A stretch of 5,003 nt of DNA, from assembly GCA_019348265.1 (NCBI GenBank), contig JAHWJV010000285.1, forward strand, positions 1 through 5,003, written 5' to 3'. The DNA comes from Gemmatimonadota bacterium. GTDB taxonomy: Bacteria > Gemmatimonadota > Gemmatimonadetes > Longimicrobiales > Longimicrobiaceae. The notes beneath the pieces were generated by a model. It saw only the letters and a program-made list of their open reading frames with translations. It did no database searches and was not told the DNA's origin. The position numbers were made by a program, and so were the translations under genes. Below, in pieces: positions 1-5,003 of the stretch (within the stretch, counting starts at the first letter, position 1; each line of letters opens with the position of its first letter).

Positions 1-53
1 TCCTCCAGGCCTCCGGGGGAGTAGCCGTTTCACGCGACAAGCGGGGATGTCGA

Positions 54-1736
54 TTGGCCGCCACACCGCAGTATTCCAAGCAGTCGCTGCGCAAGACGCT
101 GCGCGCGCGCTTCGGGCTGGAGGAGTTCAGACAGGGGCAGGAGGAGGCGATCCGGGCCGTGCTCGACGGGCGCGATGCCCTGGTCATCATGCCGACGGGA
201 TCTGGGAAGTCACTGATCTATCAGCTTCCGGCGCTCCTTCTTCCGGGCTTGACGGTGGTGGTGTCCCCGTTGATCGCGCTGATGAAGGACCAGACGGACA
301 AGCTGGAGGAGATCGGGATCGACGCGCGTACGATCAACTCGTCGCTGACGGACCGACAGCAGGCGGACCAGGAGATCGCGCTCGGGCAGGGTGAGGGGCA
401 GATCCTGTACGTGACGCCGGAGCGCTTCCGCGACCGGCACTTCTTCGACGTGCTGCTGGAGCGGCACGTCTCTTTGTTCGTGGTGGATGAGGCGCACTGC
501 ATCTCGCAGTGGGGGCACGACTTCCGCCCGGACTACATGATGCTGGGCTCGATCGCCCAGCGGCTCGGGCGCCCCCCGATCCTGGCGCTCACCGCGACCG
601 CCCCGCCCGAGGTGCAGGACGACATCGCGGCGCAGATGGGAATGGTGAACCCCTTCCGCGCCATCGGTGAGCTGATCCGCCCCAACCTCGTGCTCGAGGT
701 GATCCCGACCGTCAACGAGGAGCGGAAGGACGCCGCGCTGGAGCGGATCCTCCGGGAGACGGATGGCGGCGGGATCGTATATACGGCGACGGTGAAGGAG
801 GCGGAGCGTATCTACGAGGAGTTCTCCGGTCGGTGGCCTCTCGCGCTGTACCACGGGAAGCGCACCCCGAAGCAGCGTGAGGACGCACAGAACGCCTGGA
901 CCGCCAGCCAGGTGAAGGCGGTCATCGCGACCAATGCCTTCGGGCTGGGCATCGACAAGGCGGACATCCGCTTCGTCGTGCACTATCAGTTCCCAGGGTC
1001 GCTGGAGGCGTACTACCAGGAGGCGGGGCGCGCAGGGCGAGACGGCCAGCCGGCGCGGTGCGCGATCCTGTACCGGGAAGAAGACCGGGCCATCCAGGGC
1101 TTCTTCCTCGGCGGCAAGTACCCCGACATCGGCGAGGCCGCGCAGGTGGCGCGCGTGGTGAACGGTATGCCTCTCGAGGAGCGGCGCCCGCTCGACGAGA
1201 TCGGCACCGCGGCGGACATCCCGCACCGCAAGGCCCGCATCGTCCTGACGCTGCTCAAGCGCCGCGGAATGGTGCGGGAGCACCGAGGCGGTGTGTGGGA
1301 GCGGCTCGCCGAGGACGTTACCAGAACCGACCTGAGCCGGGAGCTGCACGACTACGAGGAGCGCCGGCAGATGGACCGGCAGAAGCTCGAAGCGGTCGTG
1401 CGGTACTGCCGCACCGCGCAGTGCCGCACGCGGGTGATCCTGGAGTACTTCGGCGAGACGACGCAGGACGACCACCGCTGCGGGCACTGCGACAACGACA
1501 CTTCGCCGGACCGCGAGCGCGCGTCGTACTCTTCACCCGCGCCCGAGCCGGACCAGTCGGCTCTGCTCGCGCTGGTGTCCGACCCGGAGCCCACCGGCTT
1601 CGAGCCCGGGGAGGAGGTCGCTCATGAGACGTTCGGCCGCGGCGTCCTCATCGCGATGGTCTCCGACCGCGCCGAGGTGGACTTCGGCGGGCATGGCGTG
1701 CGGGTGGTGCGGAAGGATTATCTGCAGCGCTGCTGA
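54..1736 (+). CDS. recQ: RecQ-family ATP-dependent DNA helicase with a Tudor-like C-terminus
   Basis: This encodes a 560-residue 3'-5' SF2 DNA helicase for recombination and replication-fork repair, acting in the cytoplasm. Visible motifs in order are motif 0 (FRQGQ, 25-29), Walker A (MPTGSGKS, 46-53), motif Ia (SPLIALMKDQ, 71-80), DEAH (145-148) followed by the RecQ aromatic-rich loop (SQWGHDFRPDY, 151-161), TATAP (180-184), and motif VI (QEAGRAGRDG, 322-331). A helical, winged-helix-like stretch (about 361-430) precedes the zinc module, whose four cysteines are C452, C457, C476 and C479. The chain then lacks room for an RQC winged helix and HRDC domain. It ends with residues about 518-560 (HETFGRGVL, VDFGGHG), which resemble the UvrD/PcrA C-terminal Tudor-type segment. 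The TTG at 54 is chosen because a GGGG at 43-46 sits 7 bases upstream and no ATG or GTG is in frame before the helicase core. The frame stays open to the window edge, so an upstream start is possible. The 3' end overlaps the convergent kinase gene by 19 bp. Confidence 0.95.
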   Translation: MAATPQYSKQSLRKTLRARFGLEEFRQGQEEAIRAVLDGRDALVIMPTGSGKSLIYQLPALLLPGLTVVVSPLIALMKDQTDKLEEIGIDARTINSSLTDRQQADQEIALGQGEGQILYVTPERFRDRHFFDVLLERHVSLFVVDEAHCISQWGHDFRPDYMMLGSIAQRLGRPPILALTATAPPEVQDDIAAQMGMVNPFRAIGELIRPNLVLEVIPTVNEERKDAALERILRETDGGGIVYTATVKEAERIYEEFSGRWPLALYHGKRTPKQREDAQNAWTASQVKAVIATNAFGLGIDKADIRFVVHYQFPGSLEAYYQEAGRAGRDGQPARCAILYREEDRAIQGFFLGGKYPDIGEAAQVARVVNGMPLEERRPLDEIGTAADIPHRKARIVLTLLKRRGMVREHRGGVWERLAEDVTRTDLSRELHDYEERRQMDRQKLEAVVRYCRTAQCRTRVILEYFGETTQDDHRCGHCDNDTSPDRERASYSSPAPEPDQSALLALVSDPEPTGFEPGEEVAHETFGRGVLIAMVSDRAEVDFGGHGVRVVRKDYLQRC

Positions 1737-2641
1737 TCGGCCGCCATCCACGCGAGCCGCACCGCCCCAGAAACCGCGTCGCCGACTGGCTCGCGGGCTT
1801 GCAGCGGCATCGGCAGAGCCGCGAGGGCGCGGCGCACGGCCTCCCCGAAGGTAGCGTTCCTCGCTAGCCCGCCATGCAGGACCACCGGTGGCGGCGCCAC
1901 CCACGGCGCCAGGCGCTCGACCAGCGCCGCGGCGTGCTCCGCCAGCGCCTGCGCCCCTTCCTGAACCAGCCGCTCGGCCACCTCGTCTCCAGCGACCGCG
2001 GCCCGCACCACGTACACGGCCAGCGCCGCGATCTCCGACTTCGCCGCGCGGCCTACCCAGGGCGGGACGTCGTTCGCGGACGCGAGATCCAGCTCACGCA
2101 GAAAGGTATCCAGCAGGGCGGTGGCGGGTCCGCGGCCGTCATGACCGCGTAAGGCTGCGGCCAGCGCGGCGCGCCCGAGCCCGAAGCCGCTCCCCTCGTC
2201 CCCCACCATCATTCCCCACCCGCCGCAATGCTCCACGCGGCCGTCGTCCCCTCGGCCCCACCCCACCGAGCCGGTCCCACCGATCAGCAGGATGCCGGGG
2301 CCGCCACCCACGGCACCCACCAGGGCAGTCTCGCCGTCCGGTCGCACCAGCACCCGCTCGGCGATGCCGGCACGCAGGAGCGCCTCCTGCACCGTGCTGC
2401 GTTCCTCGATGCTGCCGACCCCCGCCAGGCCGGCGCAAAGCACCGACGCCGGGCCCTGGAGCCCGGCGTCGGTCATCGTCTCTCTCGCGAGTCTCGCGAG
2501 CATCGCCGCCGCGGCCTCCGGATCGCGTGGATCCACGATTCCGGCAGGGCCCGTCCTCCGAGCGAGCTCCTTGCCTTTCGAGTCGGCGAGCGCGAGCGTC
2601 GTATGGGTTCCCCCGCCGTCGATCCCGAGCAGAATTGACAT
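1718..2641 (-). CDS. BadF/BadG/BcrA/BcrD-family sugar kinase, N-acetylglucosamine kinase-like
   Basis: This encodes a 307-residue ASKHA-fold kinase, probably ATP-dependent phosphorylation of N-acetylglucosamine or a related amino sugar in the cytoplasm. Seen in the sequence: the N-terminal phosphate-1 loop (GIDGGGTHTTLAL, 6-18), an Asp in PDGETAL (D102) at the usual catalytic-base position, phosphate-2 (LIGGTGSVGWG, 119-129), the signature GWGMMVGDEGSGFGLGR (141-157) typical of GlcNAc-kinase-like members, and the adenosine-side motif VVLHGGLARN (253-262). The length is normal for single-subunit GlcNAc kinases and is shorter than a multidomain 2-hydroxyacyl-CoA dehydratase activator would suggest. 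The start is the ATG at 2641, placing the phosphate-1 loop right at the N-terminus, with GGAAG upstream. The reading frame is open further upstream, but that stretch is antisense-like sequence overlapping the preceding gene. It lies 20 bases after the stop of the NagB/PIG-L gene, so the two are very likely co-transcribed. The exact substrate is inferred from the neighbour. BadF-family ATPases of other function cannot be excluded. Confidence 0.9.
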   Translation of the reverse strand: MSILLGIDGGGTHTTLALADSKGKELARRTGPAGIVDPRDPEAAAAMLARLARETMTDAGLQGPASVLCAGLAGVGSIEERSTVQEALLRAGIAERVLVRPDGETALVGAVGGGPGILLIGGTGSVGWGRGDDGRVEHCGGWGMMVGDEGSGFGLGRAALAAALRGHDGRGPATALLDTFLRELDLASANDVPPWVGRAAKSEIAALAVYVVRAAVAGDEVAERLVQEGAQALAEHAAALVERLAPWVAPPPVVLHGGLARNATFGEAVRRALAALPMPLQAREPVGDAVSGAVRLAWMAADQQRCR

Positions 2642-2645
2642 CTGG

Positions 2646-2650
2646 CTTCC
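2646..2650 (-). promoter_or_regulatory. Ribosome binding site of the sugar kinase gene
   Basis: On the - strand the sequence reads GGAAG, four bases before the ATG at 2641. It is a partial Shine-Dalgarno match with rather short spacing. It lies in the 20-base gap after the TAG of the upstream gene (2664-2662) and supports the ATG at 2641 as the true start. Confidence 0.5.
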
Positions 2651-2661
2651 GCTGGCGCGCT

Positions 2662-4698
2662 CTAGTCGCCCGCCTGCGCCTCCTGGAGCGCCCGCCCATC
2701 CGCCCGGCGCGGCTCCTCGCCGCCGCGCGCGACTCCGCCCGGGTAATCCGACATCCGTCGCATGCGCGGCGGCGCCGCCAGCGACGACGTCGAGATCATC
2801 TCCGTCTCCAGCGGCTTGCCGTTCTTCCGGACGACGTACGCCTCCATCGCGTAGTACTCGGGCAGACCGAGCAGGTCGACGGTTTGCGCAGTGGAGGTGT
2901 TGCGATCCTCCACGCGCTGCCAGAACTCCCGGTCGTCCTGCCCGGGGAAGGGAGCTTTGTCCTTCTGGCTCTGGTGCTTGAAGATCGCCAGGATCTTGTG
3001 GCGTAGCTCCTCCTCCGACATCGGCACGAGCACATCCGCCTCCGCCACGGTCCACTCCTGCCATGCGCCCCGGTAGTACCACACTTCCGGAGCCGGCCCG
3101 CTGTATCGCTGCAGCGCCGTCTCTACGGCCTCGAGGCACATCCGGTGGGTTCCGTGAGGGTCGGACAGGTCACCCGCCACGAAGATGTATTCCGGCCGGT
3201 GCTCTTCCAGAAGCTCCAGCGTGATCTCGACGTCGCGCGGCCCGATCTCGTCCTTCTTGACCTTACCCGTCTGGTAGAAGGGCAGGTTCAGGAAACACGC
3301 CTGCTCTCGGCGCATTCCGAACGTCTCGATGCCGGCGACCGCCTCGGCCTCGCGAATGGACTTCTTGATCTGCTGGACGTGGGAGATGTCCACCTGCCCC
3401 GGCTCCTTCGTCGCCAGGAACTGGTCCACCTCGTCCATGATCTCCAGTACGCGCCCCCCGCCGACACTGAAGTCCCGGGCGAAGCGCCGCACGAAGTCCA
3501 TATGCCTCCGAACCTCGTGGTCGAACACCGCGATGTTGCCGGAGGTCTGGTACGCGACGACGATCTGATTGCCGTTCTGGTGCAGCTTGTTCAGGATGCC
3601 GCCCGCACTGATCACGTCGTCGTCCGGGTGCGGACTGAACACGATGATCCGCTTTCCCTGCGGCAGTCGGCTCTTCCCGCGGATCTTGGAGAGCAGCGTG
3701 TTGAATATCTCGCCGTTCAGCGGCCCCGCGGCGCCGTAGCGCGCGAGCAGGCTGCTCAGGTGATGGTCGCGGTAATCCTGGTTGTGCAGCTTCAGGATCG
3801 ACTTGCCCGTCATCTGCGAGAGCCACATCACCGCCTGGATCTCCAGCGGCCGATCCCAGTTCACCTCCCCGACCACCCAGGGCGTCTTGATGCGCGTCAG
3901 CTCCGCCGCGGCGGCCGCATCCACGTAGAATGTCGCGTTCGGGTGGTTCTGCAGGTAGGTGGCGGCCACGTCCGGGTCGATCTCGCCCTCCGCCGCGCGC
4001 TGGACGATCCTCGCCTTGTGCTCGCCCGTCGCGATGAGCGCGACCTCCCGAGCTCCCAGGATGGTGGCCACGCCCATCGTGATCGCTTCCGTCGGCACGC
4101 TGTCCTCGCCGAAGAAGTCGGCGGCCGCGTCGCGCCGCGTTACCGTGTCCAGCGCAACCAGCCGCGTGCGCGACTGCACGCCCGACCCCGGTTCGTTGAA
4201 GCCGATGTGCCCCGTCTTCCCGATCCCGAGGATCTGGAAGTCGATCCCCCCGGCCTCCGCGATCGCCTGCTCGTAGTCGGCCGTATACGTCTCCACCTCG
4301 TCGCGCGGCAGGTCGCCGCGAGGGATGTGAACGTTCTCAGGCTGAATGTTGATGTGATCGAAGAGGTTCTCCCACATGTAGCGCTGGTAGCTATGGATGC
4401 TGTCCGGCGCCATCGGGTAGTACTCGTCGAGGTTGAAGGTGATCACCTTCGTGAAGTCGAGCCCCTCCTCCCGATGCAGCCGGATCAGCTCTCGGTACAC
4501 GCCGATCGGCGTGCTCCCCGTCGCCAGCCCCAGCACCGCGTTCCGACCCTCGGCGTTCCGGGTCCGGATCAGCTCCGCCATCCGAGCGGCGATCATCGCC
4601 GCGATCTGCTCGTATTGCTCCACCACCACCACCGACACGCGCTCCCGAACGGAAGCCCGCTCCGGAATCCGATCCTCACCCGCGTTCGTGCTCGCCAT
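2662..4698 (-). CDS. nagB: NagB-type glucosamine-6-phosphate deaminase domain fused to PIG-L/LmbE-type deacetylase
   Basis: This encodes a 678-residue two-domain cytoplasmic enzyme. Residues about 20-280 are a NagB domain: sugar-phosphate loop LGLATGSTP (56-64), FNLDEYYPM (88-96) with D91 equivalent to the E. coli NagB catalytic Asp72, GIGKTGHIGFNEPGS (158-172) with H164 and E169 equivalent to His143 and Glu148, and SRTR (176-179). Thr162 stands where E. coli has Asp141. After a linker (about 285-347), residues about 350-560 form a PIG-L/LmbE zinc-deacetylase domain: SPHPDDD (355-361; H357 and D360 as metal ligands, D359 as base) and DPHGTH (513-518; H518 as likely third ligand). The last ~40 residues are a low-complexity, Arg/Gly-rich tail. 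E. coli NagB is only 266 residues. Long NagB/PIG-L proteins of this type are known from Bacteroidota. The ATG at 4698 fits the family N-terminus and lies downstream of a plausible promoter. A TTG at 4782 in the same frame is less likely because it falls in the -35 box. Expected role is conversion of GlcNAc-6-P or GlcN-6-P towards fructose-6-P (inference). Confidence 0.93.
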   Translation of the reverse strand: MASTNAGEDRIPERASVRERVSVVVVEQYEQIAAMIAARMAELIRTRNAEGRNAVLGLATGSTPIGVYRELIRLHREEGLDFTKVITFNLDEYYPMAPDSIHSYQRYMWENLFDHINIQPENVHIPRGDLPRDEVETYTADYEQAIAEAGGIDFQILGIGKTGHIGFNEPGSGVQSRTRLVALDTVTRRDAAADFFGEDSVPTEAITMGVATILGAREVALIATGEHKARIVQRAAEGEIDPDVAATYLQNHPNATFYVDAAAAAELTRIKTPWVVGEVNWDRPLEIQAVMWLSQMTGKSILKLHNQDYRDHHLSSLLARYGAAGPLNGEIFNTLLSKIRGKSRLPQGKRIIVFSPHPDDDVISAGGILNKLHQNGNQIVVAYQTSGNIAVFDHEVRRHMDFVRRFARDFSVGGGRVLEIMDEVDQFLATKEPGQVDISHVQQIKKSIREAEAVAGIETFGMRREQACFLNLPFYQTGKVKKDEIGPRDVEITLELLEEHRPEYIFVAGDLSDPHGTHRMCLEAVETALQRYSGPAPEVWYYRGAWQEWTVAEADVLVPMSEEELRHKILAIFKHQSQKDKAPFPGQDDREFWQRVEDRNTSTAQTVDLLGLPEYYAMEAYVVRKNGKPLETEMISTSSLAAPPRMRRMSDYPGGVARGGEEPRRADGRALQEAQAGD

Positions 4699-4753
4699 GT
4701 CGAAGTCAGAATTCTTGGCTTGAGAACTCGCTCGCCCGCAGGCGGCGCGATCG

Positions 4754-4782
4754 ACCCTAAAACTTACGCGGAGTGACGGCAA
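4754..4782 (-). promoter_or_regulatory. Putative sigma70-type promoter of the amino-sugar operon
   Basis: On the - strand, TTGCCG (4782-4777, four of six matches to TTGACA) is followed after exactly 17 bases by TAGGGT (4759-4754, with the key TA and final T of the -10 box). Transcription would begin near 4747, giving a leader of about 50 bases to the ATG at 4698. The AT-rich tract just before the -10 stands out in GC-rich surroundings. No strong Shine-Dalgarno precedes the ATG, and I see no clear operator. This is pattern-based, and promoter consensus differs in some FCB bacteria. Confidence 0.35.
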
Positions 4783-4854
4783 GGGCCATACCGAGGGGTG
4801 GCAGGCGTCAGGCGAACCGCGTCCGCACCAGCCGGTCGAGCGATGAGAGCCGAG

Positions 4855-5003
4855 CTACCACGCCCCCGCTGGAGCCAGGGGGCCCTCGATCCCGGTACGC
4901 CCGACGGCACCGATCAGGATTTGCTCCGGCGAGCCCTCGACACGGATCGTACGATGCGACCCGGGGAACATCTCGGCGCGCCAGGCGGAGCCATGCCGGG
5001 AGC
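4855..5003 (-). CDS. Possible 3' end of an unidentified protein, running off the window
   Basis: A - strand frame is open from the right edge to a TAG at 4857-4855, giving about 48 codons that end in GPLAPAGAW. It includes stretches such as EMFPGSHRTIRVEG and ILIGAVGRTG, which look like ordinary globular protein with alternating hydrophobic residues. About 81% of its third codon positions are G or C, against about 70% for the competing + strand frame that starts with ATG at 4843. It points the same way as the NagB/PIG-L gene, ending 156 bases before that gene's ATG, so it would be a separate upstream gene. I do not recognise the family and cannot assign a function from this fragment. It could also be noncoding sequence that happens to be open. 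Confidence 0.4.
   Translation of the reverse strand, partial: SRHGSAWRAEMFPGSHRTIRVEGSPEQILIGAVGRTGIEGPLAPAGAW

Noticed and set aside
1..53. Promoter for the helicase gene.
   Set aside because: No convincing -35/-10 pair is visible in the 53 bases available. The frame is open to the edge, so the gene may continue or be co-transcribed from upstream.
47..394. A 115-codon + strand frame starting with ATG at 47, seven bases before the helicase start.
   Set aside because: Gly/Arg/Ala-rich product in the wrong frame for the RecQ motifs. It shares the ribosome site region with the TTG at 54 only by position.
210..1487. A 425-codon open frame on the - strand antisense to the helicase gene.
   Set aside because: Low-complexity Arg/Leu/Val/His composition with no recognisable motif. 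The + strand frame carries every RecQ motif.
1888..3006. A 372-codon + strand frame spanning the kinase gene and the end of the fusion gene.
   Set aside because: The product is dominated by Pro, Arg and Ala, crosses two well-supported genes on the opposite strand, and has no family signature.
2642..3139. A 166-residue N-terminal extension of the kinase, which would overlap the fusion gene.
   Set aside because: The added residues are compositionally biased and lie antiphase within the end of the upstream gene. The conserved phosphate-1 loop begins right after the ATG at 2641.
3145..4776. A 543-codon open frame on the + strand antisense to the NagB/PIG-L gene.
   Set aside because: Its product is rich in Arg, Val, Leu, His and Asp without any domain motif, the typical mirror of a GC-rich gene. 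The opposite strand has clear NagB and PIG-L motifs along its whole length.
4946..4955. Perfect 10-bp palindrome ATCGTACGAT as a possible operator.
   Set aside because: A single copy inside a probable coding region, about 160 bases upstream of the putative promoter. Such palindromes occur by chance and no second copy was seen.

Overview
This is a high-GC bacterial chromosomal window with strong G/C preference at third codon positions and tightly packed genes. The largest protein most resembles the long, two-domain NagB-like proteins I know best from Bacteroidota. The base composition is too GC-rich for typical members of that phylum, so a high-GC FCB-type lineage such as Gemmatimonadota is a reasonable guess. 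That assignment is inference from composition and domain architecture only.

Layout: (1) Positions 54-1736 on the + strand encode a RecQ-family ATP-dependent DNA helicase. It has the helicase core and zinc-binding module, but in place of the usual RQC winged helix and HRDC domain it has a short UvrD/PcrA-like (Tudor-type) C-terminal segment. (2) Converging on it from the - strand is a two-gene amino-sugar operon, read right to left. First comes a 678-residue fusion of a NagB-type glucosamine-6-phosphate deaminase/isomerase domain with a PIG-L/LmbE-type zinc deacetylase domain (4698-2662). After 20 bases comes a 307-residue BadF/BcrA-type sugar kinase of the N-acetylglucosamine-kinase group (2641-1718). 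The kinase and helicase genes overlap tail to tail by 19 bp. (3) Positions 4699-4854 are noncoding and hold a plausible sigma70-like promoter for the operon. (4) Positions 4855-5003 carry the possible 3' end of another - strand gene that I could not identify.

Working model (inference): the kinase phosphorylates an amino sugar such as GlcNAc, the PIG-L domain removes the acetyl group, and the NagB domain converts GlcN-6-P to fructose-6-P and ammonia. Two genes would then do the work of nagK, nagA and nagB. A complication is that the NagB domain has Thr where E. coli NagB has the catalytic-triad Asp141, so its deaminase activity cannot be assumed.

There are no mobile elements, CRISPR arrays, RNA genes or defence-type islands. 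The window is mostly ordinary housekeeping and catabolic sequence, and the fusion/kinase pair is its most interesting part.
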